Part shown: piece after piece, positions 10,654 to 22,027 of the stretch
Numbering within the stretch: position 1 is the first letter of the stretch
How the letters are laid out: each line of letters begins with the position of its first letter
Assembly (NCBI GenBank): GCA_022813625.1
Contig: JAKLMB010000053.1
Location: 42,736-106,735 of the forward strand
DNA from: Aaosphaeria pasadenensis
Taxonomy: Eukaryota > Ascomycota > Dothideomycetes > Pleosporales
Reading direction: 5' to 3'
Length of the DNA: 64,000 nucleotides
The notes under the pieces: model-generated
What the model was told of the DNA's origin: nothing
Database searches by the model: none
What the model saw: the letters and a program-made list of their open reading frames with translations, nothing else
Translations under genes and position numbers: made by a program

Positions 10654-12121
10654 TCAACTACGCCCCGCCGCTCCCGCAGGTCCAGCAGCATCAGTGTCTT
10701 CCACTGGGTGCACAGTCACCTCCGCATCTCCATTTCCTCCCTTGACAGGCTCAGGACGGGTCACCAAATCTTCCTCGTCCTCTCGCTGCCTCTCGATGCT
10801 TTGGTCCAGAGTTTCGAAGTGCGCGTTACGGTTCCTCTTCCTGTCAATGCGACGTCGCCAGGGCTTGTACAGCAAAACGCTCAATCCGCCGAACACGACA
10901 AAGCAACCACATATGGCTCCACCTACGCGTCGTCAGTTAAAAACAGTTCTTTGAAGTTCGGCCGCATCGTTAAGCACAAAGTCATCGTGGTAGTACTCAC
11001 CGACAATGTCCCACTTCTCACCCAACCTCTCGACACCGTCCCAAAACGGCCCCTTTGGCTCCGCGACATTGAGCGCAAGATTGAGAAACTGCACAACACC
11101 GATGACCGTAGCAACAACTACCGTAATGACCGTAAGAACGATGCTGTAGTAGCAAATCGCAATCGGATCCCTCGCAAGCTGCGTGCTCGTGTACAGGCTC
11201 ATCATCAACGCGCCATCGGTCGTGTCTAACAAGCACATTCCCGCAGTGAACAACAAGGGAAACAGCAGAATGAGCCAGATCGAGGTCCCCTTTGCAGCTT
11301 GAATGGATGAGATACCGAGGATCGCAATCTCAGACGACGTGTCGAATCCCAGACCGAAGAGGACGCCTAGGGGATACATTTTCCACGGTCGATCGATCAA
11401 CTTGAACATCTTCTGGAGGACGTTGAAAAGGAATCCGCCGCCTTGGATCTTGAATTCTTGGTGCTCGGTACCGGGCTCGCTTGCGATCAATTTACGCATC
11501 TGGACGATGAGTTTGTAGAGAATGTACACATTCATCAGACCAAGGAGGAGCAGGAATGCTGCAGACACAGAAGTTCCGATGATGCCGCCGATACGAGAGA
11601 AATTGTCGAACCTGTCAGACACAGCTGCTGCGGTGCCGGCGACGACAAGAGAAGTGATGATGACAATGGTTGAGTGGCCGAGAGAGAAGAACATGCCCAC
11701 TGTTACGGGCCTTTGCCCAGCTGCAATCAGACGGCGGGTCATAAGGTCGATTGCCGAGATGTGGTCCGCGTCAAGAGCATGTCGAAGACCGAGAGTCCAT
11801 GAAAGAATCGCAGTAGATATTAGGGGAGTATGAAAATGCTTCATAGCGGTCAATTAAGGTTTCATTGGAAATTGGAACCCTGCGAATACGTACCAATACG
11901 ACGCCAACAGCCGCCCATGTCACAATATTAACAATAATGAGTGCCAAAATGATTGCAATAGCAGCGAGTGGCAACTTTGAAAGGTACGGAACTCTTGCGT
12001 GGTACCTTGACGCCTTGTTCGACACGTTCACGAGAAACGACGGCTTGCCTCCATCCGCATCTACCGATCCGTGCGGAGATGAGGGGCGTGAACCTGCCAT
12101 TTTCGCCTTTCCTTCACGCAA
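10654..12121 (-). CDS. NiCoT-family high-affinity nickel/cobalt transporter, 444 aa, 3 exons
   Basis: Plasma-membrane secondary transporter for Ni2+ (and possibly Co2+), similar to fission yeast Nic1; nickel is needed for urease. Exons are 12121-11894, 11838-11001 and 10922-10654. The diagnostic NiCoT signature RHALDADHI (HX4DH) lies in the second membrane helix. The other family motifs are present: GHSTIV, LGFDTSSEIAILG and LLDTTDGALM. About eight membrane helices are visible; the last (around GCFVVFGGLSVLLYK) is encoded only by the third exon. The C-terminus is charged and cytosolic. An in-frame ATG at 12100 could give a protein seven residues shorter. If intron 2 were retained, the frame would stop after AELQRTVFN and lose the last helix. 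Confidence 0.92.
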
Positions 12122-12451
12122 GCTTCAACAAGAGCACAGCGACCGCACAGAGACTATGGCAAGACGATCCTTGAATTGTGTGGATGAAGAAGAAAGATTT
12201 GAAGCTTCAGCTATAATTTGACTCTAGACTAGACCCTTAGTGGGGTTTCCCGCCGTTGGCCGATGGTTTTTTGACATGATGGTTCCTTCCTTATCTATTT
12301 GTGGTGGGGTAGGTAACTTCCCTTTTCATCCAGTAATGGAGCTATGACCAACCCATATATGTCACTAATTAGGTACCTATAAACGATGTACAGTTCTCTA
12401 CCTTATTCATGACATTTATAATATACATAAGCTTCCCCAACTACTAATACA
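12122..12451. other. intergenic
   Basis: Upstream of the NiCoT gene and downstream of the ketoacyl synthase gene, both on the minus strand. Nothing further is seen. Confidence 0.5.
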
Positions 12452-14102
12452 TTACACTTTGCTGAAGCACAGTGATGCATTGGTCCCCCCAAAGCCAAAG
12501 CTATTGGAGAGAGCAACTCTGACCTCTTTCTGTTGTGCAGTGTTGGCTACATAATTGCAATCGAAGTCCTCCTTGGGATCCCCAGGATTCTGTAAATTCA
12601 ATGTCGGTGGTAGAGTGTTCTATCTACGTTAGACTTCATGAAATGGACCTCATTCTCCCAAAGAGACTTACATTATACAAGCCGAGTATCGTGAAAATGG
12701 CTTCCACGCTGCCGGCAGCTCCGAGCAAATGTCCAATAGCACCTTTCGTGCTGCTGATGTTTATATCAGAGGGGTTGTCTCTACCCTCCTCTCCTAGAAG
12801 TAGATCTTTGATAGCTCTGTTTTCTGCTGCGTCCCCAAGGACGGTGCTCGTCGCATGTGCATTTACATAGTCGACTTGGCTTGGCTTGATGCCTGCATGT
12901 CGGAGTGCATGCTTCATGGCGAGACGTGGACCCTGCCCATCTTCTCGAGGCGCTGTCATGTGGTGGGCATCGCTGGACAAGCCGTAGCCAGCAAGTTGGG
13001 CGTATATCTTTGCACCACGCCTTTTTGCATGCTCGAGTTCCTATTGAATATTAACATGGTTGCATACACACCAAAGAGGAGTAGACATACTTCTAGCACA
13101 ACAACACCAGCCCCTTCTCCGATGACGAAGCCAGCGCGGTCTCTGTCAAAGGGTCGACTCGATTCAGTGGGTCGGTCGTTCCAGTCCGTTGCAAGACTTC
13201 TTGCTCTCGCAAAACCTGCAATGGCAAGCGGATGGATGCAAGACTCTGCTCCACCAGCTATCATAACATCGGCGTCTCCAAACTGGATGAGCCGAGCTGC
13301 ATCGCCGATGCTGTGAGCACCCGTGGTGCAGGCGGTTGTAGCTGCATGATTGGGTCCCTTTTGTTAAGTTCAGTTTCAAGATATTCAGCTAAAGCCTCGA
13401 TGCATTTGCACATACCTGAAATCCAAAGCGCATAGAGACATGACCCGCAGCAAGGTTGATGAGGAGACGAGGTACAAACAATGGCGACACCTTCTTGTAG
13501 CCCTATGGATGGTTAGCCAGAACCGATGAATTCATCGGGAATTTGCATACGCCATGTTCATACGAAACAGTAGTGTCATAGACATCATCCAGACTCCCAA
13601 TTCCAGATCCCATGTAGACACCCTAGAACCCGTCATTCGCAAGCCCGCACACGTGATATCAATGACATACCGTAGCCTGGAGGTCCTCATCTTTGGTTGG
13701 CATCCAATCTGCATCTTTAAGCGCCTCTTCCGAAGCAACCATAGCATACTGAGCAAAGCGAGCCATCTTTCGTTCGTCCTTCGATTGCTTAGCATCGTCA
13801 TAATGGGTGATTGGTGTGAACTAACACCAGGACTTAATAACTCCTTTGGGTTCCATTCGCCTCTTTCTTTCGTACCCGAGGGCACGACTGCAGCGACTTG
13901 ACTCGGCAGAGCCGCGAATTGCGGACTTCTATCTCGGATGGAGACAATGCCGCTATGTCCATCTAAAAGACGACTCCATGTTCGGCGGACACCTGGAAAG
14001 ATTGTGAATTAGAAGCGACTCAAAGGTGCAAGCCAGCATCAATGCAGTACCTATTCCGAGAGGGGTCACCAGCCCGAGACCTGTTACTACCACTTTTCGC
14101 AT
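12452..14102 (-). CDS. CEM1: mitochondrial-type 3-oxoacyl-[ACP] synthase (FabF/KAS II), 432 aa, 8 exons
   Basis: Condensing enzyme of type II fatty acid synthesis, the pathway that makes the octanoyl precursor of lipoate in mitochondria (yeast Cem1, human OXSM). Exons: 14102-14051, 13992-13826, 13787-13671, 13622-13551, 13502-13416, 13357-13091, 13040-12672 and 12619-12452; the sum is exactly 433 codons. The protein opens with MRKVVVTGLGLVTPLG. The catalytic Cys is in TTACTTGAHS, and the two active-site His are in NAHATST and GHLLGAAGS. The closing motif is NSFGFGGTNAS. The presequence is not obvious, since the thiolase fold starts at residue 2. The intron between exons 2 and 3 is only 38 nt (gttagt...ctaag), yet removing it restores the expected DERKMARFAQYAM helix. 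Confidence 0.93.
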
Positions 14103-14492
14103 GGCATCTTTTTATGACAGTAAAGTGATGGTTTGGGGGAATGCTTTCGAGATGGAAAGATGAAAGGTTGAATGGTTCAGTCTAGCTGCATTGGCTGTTG
14201 GTGAGTGGTCTGTGCTTCTGTTCATACGGTACTCTACGCGCTTTCATCATTTGTAGGTTTTCACGATCGTTCATTTCAACATATAATAATGTATTCAATT
14301 TTCAGACTATCAGAAACTATTTTTGCGGTCATGAAGTCCTCAGAAGTTTGGATGGGATGGTCTACAAGTTACAAAGCATTAAAAGACAATGTCCGATGGG
14401 GGCCGCCACGACCTTTCAAGCATTGCAATACTTTTCTTGTACCATAAACCTATATTCCTGCAGTCTCCTCAAGATCTCATACAGAAGTATCT
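14103..14492. other. intergenic
   Basis: Between two minus-strand genes: promoter of the ketoacyl synthase and 3' end of the unknown protein. No other feature is seen. Confidence 0.45.
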
Positions 14493-15336
14493 TCATATGT
14501 GGTTGCTACCCGGTTCGGACGTAGAAATTGGGCGCGACGAAGGCTCCAACGTCTGACAATCTTCGTAATCGCATGCCTCAGGACAACCATCAGTATGATC
14601 GTATGGTGTCGTCTCGCTGATGTGCGGCGTATCAGCCCTGGCTTCACGCTGAGAGTAAAGCTCCCGGGCTATGACAAATTTTGGCTTTTTCCGCAGTGCG
14701 TTCGAGGTCGTTACCCGGCCAGCGTCTGACGAAGGAGAGTTCTCTGTCAGTGGGTGACCAGAAAACGTTGGACTGCATGATGAAAGTCGATCTCTGGCGC
14801 CATGGTCGTTCAATCCTTTGCGACGTAAATCGCGGAAGGTTTCCTTGCATGTAGGATCAGAGGTACAATTTTTCTTTTGAGACCGTGACATGCCCGATAC
14901 GTATTCCTCTGAGGCCACTTCAATGGAGAATACCGGGCATTGTGAATGTCTCGTGTTCTCCAAGTAGTCAGCATCGTATAAAGTAGGTTTGGAACCCCTG
15001 TATCGCTCGAAGCCCATTTCGCTTTCTAACTTGGGGCGGAAGTGTCGTCTCATGGGCTGGCCGGCGTGCTTTTCGACATAGGGGATGCGGCCCTTGGGTT
15101 CCCGGGCATCCTCTGGTGATCTTGAAAAGATGCATTCAACTCCCTCCATGCCTTCAATATTGTTATTGAGGAGATAAGGTAGGATATTGAACAACTGAGC
15201 CGTAGAGTCAGTAGAGTCGAGGTTTTCGGACTCATGGGAGAGCGAAAGGAGGGCTTCTTATAGGCATTGTCAGCGGACAGTACTACAACATAATGTTCGA
15301 AAATTCATAGCAGTTACCATACTCTATGGACTGCAT
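14493..15336 (-). CDS. hypothetical protein, 260 aa, 2 exons
   Basis: I do not recognise a family. Exon 1 is only 19 nt (15336-15318, MQSIEY plus one base) and exon 2 is 15256-14493; the 61-nt intron joins them to give MQSIEYEALLSLSHESEN. The model is supported because the frame is open upstream of the usual Met candidates and because the tiny exon starts with ATG and ends at a good donor. The protein is hydrophilic and rich in Ser, Arg, Glu and Pro, and it looks mostly disordered. There is no signal peptide or membrane segment. Scattered cysteines, including CPEACDYEDC near the C-terminus, are too irregular for a known zinc finger. It is divergent from MET2 across about 1 kb. Confidence 0.55.
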
Positions 15337-16391
15337 GAAAGTGAGGTTTGGCGTAGTGTGTCGGTGACTCGTAATCATGTCATTATGTTGTGATCGTGAT
15401 GTTTGTTTGAATTCCAAATCACTGCTAGGTATGGCGGATGTTGAAGAGTGATAGTCAATGTGCGATAATACATGACGAACACAAGGTTCTGTCGCATTTT
15501 CTAAAGTCTAGAGTTGGAGTCACAGGTTTGAGGAGCAAACACCTCGTACCACGGCGAGGACGACCAGAACTTGAAGATTGGCCTGGTTGAAAGCATAGGC
15601 AGAAGCTTATCGAAACTTCGACGGAATACCACGGCATGTATGAATTCGCAATCCTTTTGTTTAGGTATATGCAAGATGGATCACTTCACTGTTACTCTAA
15701 TGATGCAAATAGTCTTTGTTACTCAACAAACAGACAGTTTAGGGCCATCGGGCAGCTGCATAGCCAAACGACTTGTAAACGTACCTGTTACATAGAACTT
15801 GTTCAAGTGGAAACGTCCGCGTCTAAATACTCCTTGGGTCCGAGTCAACCTTTGTGTGCAGATATGTGTGGCTTAATTTGACATTTCTACTATTGGCCCG
15901 GTTCGACCATGTCGGCATGGCCGGACGAATCGGGGTAGCAGACGAATCCCCTTTGATTTGACGACAATTTCTCTAGTTTTGAGGGGTCTTCAAGAACTGA
16001 AAATCGACAAAAAGACAGACAGTACACGAAGACGAGATGAATAAAGATGTTGGAAGATGGATTGTAACCCCCACTACTGAGTAAGAGAGAATAGGCAATT
16101 GGACCGAGCACGTCATTTCTCCGCCGGGGATTTCTTATCGATAGGACAGGAACGGCAGATGGAGGGGACAAACGTGAATCCGGCCTAGAATGTCATTAAT
16201 TTAATTATTATCCATTCTTCTTCATCTTCATGACTCCAACTTAGTTACCTGCTAAACTATTCGTTAATGAGCTAGTTAGTTGGGTGACTCCTTTCTCACA
16301 AGCATGTGCATATACATACATCGCCAATAATCACCACTCTTATTAACCCTCACTTCCTGACCCCTCTATACACAATTCACCCTCAATCGCC
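15337..16391. other. intergenic, divergent promoter region
   Basis: Contains the promoters of the unknown minus-strand gene and of MET2. Two TGACTC motifs lie close to MET2 and are listed separately. The short frames here do not resemble proteins. Confidence 0.45.
16231..16290. promoter_or_regulatory. two TGACTC motifs upstream of MET2 (possible Gcn4/CpcA sites)
   Basis: TGACTC occurs at 16231-16236 and again at 16285-16290, 156 and 102 bp before the MET2 start. Each is six of seven bases of the TGACTCA box bound by Gcn4/CPC1-type bZIP activators, which drive amino acid biosynthesis genes under starvation. Binding here is an inference. Confidence 0.35.
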
Positions 16392-18109
16392 ATGTCCGCG
16401 CCCGAAACTCCTACTGGCGCTGCCAATGGCACGCACAAGTACAGTAAGCTTGTCCCCTTTGAATCTATTCCTCGTTTTAGTTCTTCGATACTCGTCTGGT
16501 CCCTCCCGAGACCGACTTACGGAACAAACAATACTAATCATGAAATGTTTGCACAGAAAGAGTCACAACACAGCCCGAGAACCCTTTTCTCAGTTTGCTT
16601 CCCGACCAAACCATTGCAATCATTCCAGAATTCACGCTAGAGTCCGGCGTAGTCCTATACAATGTACCCGTCGCATACAAGACCTTTGGCACTCTATCCC
16701 CAGAGGGAGATAACGCAATGGTGATATGTCACGCTCTCACAGGAAGTGCTGACGTGGGAGACTGGTGGGGTCCGCTGCTTGGTGGCCCTGAGAAGGCTTG
16801 TGACATCTCCAAGTTTTTCGCAGTCTGCATGAACAGTCTCGGCAGTCCGTACGGCAGCGCGAGTCCTGTGACTGCCAAAGATGGCGACCCTGCCCTAGGC
16901 CTGTACGGACCCGAGTTCCCTCTCACAACCGTGCGCGACGACGTCAAGTGAGTTTTCGGATACTGCACAGCAGCTCGCTACGCTGAGGAAATCACTGACT
17001 GGAGTAGCCTTTTCAAGCTGATTCTCGACGATCTCGGAGTCCGACAGATTGCGGCCGTGGTAGGAGGTTCCATGGGAGGTATGCTGGTTTTGGAGTTTGC
17101 GTACTTCGGAAAGGACTATGTGAAGACAATCGTTCCAATCGCAACATCTGCGCGGTACAGTGCTTGGGGAATCAGTTGGGGGGAGGCACAGAGACAGAGC
17201 ATCTACAGCGATCCCAAGTACGATGATGGCTACTATCCATTCACAGATCCCCCGTCCACGGGGCTTGGAGCGGCGCGTATGTCTGCGCTTTTGACATACC
17301 GCAGCCGAGATTCGTTCGAGTCGCGCTTCGGTCGCAACACCCCCGATCTGTCTAAGAAACAGAACATTAGTGGTGCAACAAGACCTACAACGCCTAGTCA
17401 CGAGCACTGGGCAATCCACAATGAGGGGCACAAGAATGCTCGATCGCCACGAACAGCTTCTCGAACGAACAGCTCTGTCGCATTGCCGTCAAAAGCAGGA
17501 GCAGGCCAGACAGACCTCGAATTCTCCAGCTCGTCCGATCCTGTAACGCCCGTGGAAGGGCCAAAGACGAATGGGCAAGGTGCAGCACCGCTCAAGAAAC
17601 GCGCCCCTACCTACTTCTCTGCGCAATCCTATCTGAGATATCAGGGAGAGAAGTTCATCAAGCGATTCGATGCCAATTGCTATATTGCTATCACTCGCAA
17701 GCTCGATACTCACGACGTCTCTCGCCATCGCTATCCCGAAGGAACTTCCCCAGAGACTCTGGACCCTGTATCCGCACTTCATCACGCCTTGTCGTTGATT
17801 GAACAGCCCGCACTGGTTCTCGGCATCCAATCCGATGGACTATTCACTTTCGCAGAGCAGCAGGAGTTGGCGGCCTATATCCCGAATGCGGTGCTGAAGA
17901 CGATTGACTCACCAGACGGACACGATGCGTTCCTACTAGAGTTCGAGCAGGTCAACGGGCACTTGGTAGGCTTCTTGAATGAGAACCTCCCTGAGATCAT
18001 GAATAGGACGCCGAACAATGCCTCTCTGGAACAGTCCGATACCGGCTTGACAGCAACCAAGTCCAGCACATTCGGCGAGGCAGAGGTCGACGATATCACC
18101 GCGTGGTAG
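16392..18109 (+). CDS. MET2: homoserine O-acetyltransferase, 514 aa, 3 exons
   Basis: Transfers acetyl from acetyl-CoA to homoserine (EC 2.3.1.31), the committing step towards methionine and homocysteine. Exons are 16392-16443, 16557-16947 and 17008-18109. It is an alpha/beta hydrolase. The nucleophile elbow is GGSMGGM, the Asp of the triad is in GIQSDGLF and the His in DGHDAFLLEF; CHALTGSADV is the oxyanion-side motif. Residues of roughly 270-350 form a low-complexity Ser/Thr/Pro insertion (TPSHEHWAIHNEG and following) before the conserved YFSAQSYLRYQG, as usual in fungal MET2. There is no targeting signal, so it is cytosolic. Two TGACTC motifs upstream fit general amino acid control. Confidence 0.95.
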
Positions 18110-18825
18110 AGACAGAGGTAGAGTCAAAAGGCCGAGTCTCATTTCATTGTATCAGCGCAAGGCGTTTGGGAAATGTTCATGCATGTAAGTGGCGTCCAGC
18201 TTTCGGCATATGCTTAAAAGAAAGCGTTCGTGTTAGAATTGTCCGGGAAGGGCAAACCATAAGGTTCAACTCCTTATGTTGATTAAGTTATGAAGATGTG
18301 GCACCAAGGGCCCGTTTGGTTGGTAGCCAATAAATAATATGTAAGATCTTTGGTTCAGTTGCTCGGTTTTGGTGATGTTTTGCTTTACCTCATTCGTTCT
18401 TCGGTATCAAAATGTGTCATGTGCCCAACATTGGCAGCTCAACATTCTATCTCGAACCAGAGTTGACGATCCCGAGGGATTGAACATTGGGATTCAACAC
18501 TTTCAATTGATATAAAGGCAACAGTGGCTCCGCCAGTATGCAATTCCTCACAGACTTTCCACTCTATCAGTATCCCGAAACCATTAACGCAACTCTTCAG
18601 AGTTTATCATCCATCTCCCAATATCCACCGAAGCCAGCCACAGTAGACGATTGACGTTCAACTCAGAATTCATCATCTCATCCTGACTGGCTTCAACAGC
18701 TTCTGAAGTCGTTCAGTGCAATCAAGCAACTGTCTCGAGGCAGATACGCACCACTCACAAGCAACACACTCTCAATAAACAATTCATCCACATATCCCTC
18801 AGTATAGCAAGGCAAATCTATCACC
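18110..18825. other. intergenic
   Basis: Between MET2 and the unknown membrane protein, both on the plus strand. The final 250 bases are C/A-rich with runs of CTCA and TCAA, a composition common in fungal 5' leaders. Confidence 0.45.
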
Positions 18826-19548
18826 ATGACCAGTACCCCACCCCCGCCAGCATACACTGCCTTCCCCCAGCAAGTGGAGGAAGAAGGGGAGACACAACCA
18901 CCACCCTACAACCCCATCACCCCAAGATTCCTCTCTCCCCAATCCTCCATCGACCAACTACGATCTCGCGCGGAGACTCTCACAGCCCGCATGCAGGATC
19001 TCACAGCTTGCATGAGATCTGAGCTTAATAACAGGAGCCGTCTCACCAGCCAGCCGGTCGAACAACCCAACAACAACGACAATAATGACGACCAAACAAT
19101 AGACCTGGAGTCCGGTCTCCATCGTCCCTCTCAAGACTCCTCCACCCCAAATTGGCCCTTGCCCTCCCCACCGCGCCCCGTCTCCCCAGCACTCACCAAC
19201 TTCACAACCACAATCCGCCACGCAGGTCGTTTCCACACGCCAATCCCCTCAGCACAAGTATCCCCCCTCCCAACTGACACCCTACCACGCACCCAGCGGA
19301 ACGCGCCCACCAACAGCCGCCGCAACCGCAACAGCAATGGGAACGGGAACAGCAGAACCTCAAAGCTCCAACACTGCGGCGTCAGCGCCATCCTCCTCTG
19401 CACCATCATCGCCCTCGCGCTCATCGCCCTCTGCATCTACGGCGTGGCGTCGGGAAACGACGGCAACGACGGTGGCGACTCGTCGAAGAGTGATGGTACT
19501 GGTACGCCTGAGGAGTCACCGTATGCGTGGAAGGTTACGCTGATTTGA
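18826..19548 (+). CDS. hypothetical single-pass membrane protein with PPxY motifs, 240 aa
   Basis: Unrecognised single-exon gene. The first 180 residues are Pro/Ser/Asn-rich and disordered, and carry PPPPAY and QPPPYN, the type of PPxY motif bound by WW domains of Nedd4/Rsp5 ubiquitin ligases. A short predicted helix (QLRSRAETLTARMQDLTACM) follows. One membrane segment lies at about 183-208 (GVSAILLCTIIALALIALCI), followed by a small Gly/Asp-rich tail (GNDGNDGGDSS). The topology suggests a cytosolic N-terminus and a short lumenal or extracellular C-terminus. An Rsp5 adaptor role is possible but speculative. Confidence 0.6.
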   Translation: MTSTPPPPAYTAFPQQVEEEGETQPPPYNPITPRFLSPQSSIDQLRSRAETLTARMQDLTACMRSELNNRSRLTSQPVEQPNNNDNNDDQTIDLESGLHRPSQDSSTPNWPLPSPPRPVSPALTNFTTTIRHAGRFHTPIPSAQVSPLPTDTLPRTQRNAPTNSRRNRNSNGNGNSRTSKLQHCGVSAILLCTIIALALIALCIYGVASGNDGNDGGDSSKSDGTGTPEESPYAWKVTLI

Positions 19549-20310
19549 TTGAGGACTGAGGTTTAGGAGGGAGGGGATGGGAGGGTTGGGGGTCTTTTAT
19601 GTTTCTGCGTTTGTGATGGTTTTTCAGGGGTTGGTTTGCAAGTGGGTGGTGTCTTGAGTGAAAGGGGGTTCAACGTTATGTTTCTCAACTCTGGGCTGAA
19701 TGGTTCAAGATATGTCAGGTTAGGTCACGTCAGTCAAGCGTCCATGATATCCACCCATAGTCATGTCAAAGTAACAGTAGCAACAATCGAAAGCTTTATA
19801 AAACTTAGTCTCTTCAAGATGTTTTGACTCTTGTGCGTGCGGAATTAGTTCAATATTGCAAGACGAAAGCCGACGTTGCTTTGGTACATGTTCTTCTACT
19901 TCAAGTTGATCTTATGTTTCTATTGATACAAATACTATCGACTACAGCTAAAACTAGGATCTTTTCCTTTCGAGCCTCCGTGGGTATCATGGTGAGTTTG
20001 TTTTGCTTTTTAAACACACAAGAAGAAAGGATAAGCGATAATAACAAAGGAGGAGATGAAAATCTTTCCCTTTCTTCCAAAAACATCAAAAATGTGGAGC
20101 CCGTTCACATCCCATCCAATTCGGTCTATCCCATGGCCTTTCCAAGTTTCCAAAACGCCGAAGTGAACCCCAAATAAAAAGACAAGAAACAGTGCATATA
20201 AATGTTGGTGAGAAGTAACCATCCTGCAAGGCGATACTTGCTCACTTCTACACCGCATATGCCGCGCGCCATGAGAACAGCTCTCAACAGCCAACCACAA
20301 CTGTACAAGT
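19549..20310. other. intergenic, convergent 3' ends
   Basis: Lies between the stop codons of the plus-strand membrane protein and the minus-strand guanylyltransferase. No supported gene. Confidence 0.45.
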
Positions 20311-21540
20311 CTACTGCACGCCGTTGAACTCGCTAAACTTCCTCTTCTTCGACTCCTTCTCCTCGGCGAGCAGGCGGTACACGGCCTCCTTGATGCTCGT
20401 GCTCGCGGCCAGGAGGTCCCGCTCCGTGACCGGGTTCTCGATGCTCTCCAGCACGCTGTTGACCGTCGAGATGTGATTCGCGTCTTTCTTGTCGTCTCGC
20501 CAGCGTGGGGTCGTCCCATCATCCTCTTTCTTGTACCGCCACTTGCCGTCGTCGCCCCGGTAGCACTCGATGATCCGCCCGTCGAGACGCTGGTCCAGCG
20601 CCTTTAGGTTCTCCCATTCTTCCTCCGTAACGGCGAGGTCCGCAAAGTGTTGGTAGTTGTTACTGTTGTGCTGGACGAGGAGCGAGAAGGGGAGTGGCAT
20701 CGCTTCGTAGTCCTCTATCATGCCCTCTTCGCCGTCCTCGGGGTCGAATGTGGGGAATTGTCCGAGCCGTAGCTTGAAATCAATGGTGTTCTCGTGCGGC
20801 GGCTTCCACTTCAGAATGTGGCGGTCCGTTCCGAAGTGGTATGGAGTGTTCTTGCATGTGAAGATGAGGCCGTCGTTTCCGTGCGGCAGTCGAGGAAGCA
20901 CTTCCTGGAACAGGCGTTGCGTGTGGTATGCTGCGTACATTTGCTTCTCCTTCATGCGGAAGGGCTCTGGGATGGGTCCTCGCTGTCGCGCGCGCTCGTA
21001 CGGATTGAAGATCCATTCCTTTATGCGGCCGAGGCGCTTGTCGAAGGGTTTGCTTGTGATGTTTTCGCCGTCGATTGCGAGACAATCGAAGACGTAGAAG
21101 ACGAGGCGGGGCTTTGGCTGTCCTGGTACTGTGTCGTGAACCAGCTCGCCATCGAGGACGGTATTGAAGAGGAATTTGTTTGGGTCGGCAGGGTCGCGGT
21201 GGTACGGTATGCGCAGCGGCGGCGTCACGTCGAAGTACTGGTTCTTGCGATCGATGAGCAGTGTCACTGGCTCGAAAGCATCACCAGCGTCGCGGAAGTA
21301 GAGGAACAAGAGGCAGCGGATTCCATCCGTCTTTTCGCACATAAAGTACTCATTTCGCTGCAGCTCGGATATATGTTCGCGGGCGAACGAAACCGGTTGT
21401 GCGCCTGGGAAGCGGGTGCTCTCGCGTTCGAGAAGGTCCGCGACAACGCCGCGAAGCTCTTCCGCGTCCTGTGGAGCGATATGGGTTCCTGGGATTTGCG
21501 GTGGCGCGGATGAATGCGTGGCGGTCGCGCTGTTCGGCAT
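20311..21540 (-). CDS. CEG1: mRNA-capping guanylyltransferase, 409 aa
   Basis: Nuclear enzyme that transfers GMP to the 5' diphosphate end of nascent Pol II transcripts (EC 2.7.7.50). It is an uninterrupted gene. The nucleotidyltransferase motif I with the GMP-accepting lysine is KTDGIR (Lys70). The later motifs are visible as VLDGELV (III/IIIa region), NDGLIFTCK (IV) and LKWKPPHENTIDFKL (V). An OB-fold region follows, ending with DGRIIECYRGDDGKWRYKKEDDGTTPRWRDDKKDANH (quoted only to locate it; the key part is RWRDDK). The C-terminus is basic (KKRKFSEF), compatible with nuclear import. The length matches fungal Ceg1 proteins, which lack the triphosphatase domain of the animal enzyme. Confidence 0.95.
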   Translation of the reverse strand: MPNSATATHSSAPPQIPGTHIAPQDAEELRGVVADLLERESTRFPGAQPVSFAREHISELQRNEYFMCEKTDGIRCLLFLYFRDAGDAFEPVTLLIDRKNQYFDVTPPLRIPYHRDPADPNKFLFNTVLDGELVHDTVPGQPKPRLVFYVFDCLAIDGENITSKPFDKRLGRIKEWIFNPYERARQRGPIPEPFRMKEKQMYAAYHTQRLFQEVLPRLPHGNDGLIFTCKNTPYHFGTDRHILKWKPPHENTIDFKLRLGQFPTFDPEDGEEGMIEDYEAMPLPFSLLVQHNSNNYQHFADLAVTEEEWENLKALDQRLDGRIIECYRGDDGKWRYKKEDDGTTPRWRDDKKDANHISTVNSVLESIENPVTERDLLAASTSIKEAVYRLLAEEKESKKRKFSEFNGVQ

Positions 21541-22027
21541 GGCGTAATATCTTCTATGGTAGATAATGGGTAGTCGACCCTGGGTCCTGGAGTGTTCTAT
21601 GAAAGACAGATGTGAGGTTGGAGCCTTGATGTGAGATGCGCTTGCTGAGTCAGCATCCAGATGAAAGGAAGAGCCGCAGAAGAATGCCTACCTAGGTAGG
21701 TAATTATATCGATTAAGTGACATTGTTACAAAGATGAAAAGGCTACAGAAGAAGTTATATGTGTACTTGTGTGATTGAACTGATCTATAAGCGCCCTCAA
21801 GGCTGAATATCATTGCGAGTGTTGGTATAGTATACAGACATACATCTACAGAGCATCAAAGAGTAAGTATGATAGGAGCGTACACCCACCAAGGTGGCCT
21901 CATCAATATCGTACAAACCTCATGTAAATAAGAGAGAAACATGACCAAAACGACGATACCAATGAGTCGTATTCCCTGAACCCAAATCCTGACGTGCGCA
22001 TCTCCTTCTCTTCATACAGCACACGCT
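21541..22027. other. intergenic
   Basis: Promoter of the guanylyltransferase and 3' flank of CBP3, both on the minus strand. No other signal. Confidence 0.5.

Noticed and set aside
20794..21513. 239-codon plus-strand frame
   Set aside because: Antisense shadow of the guanylyltransferase gene; its start codon is not ATG and no family is seen.
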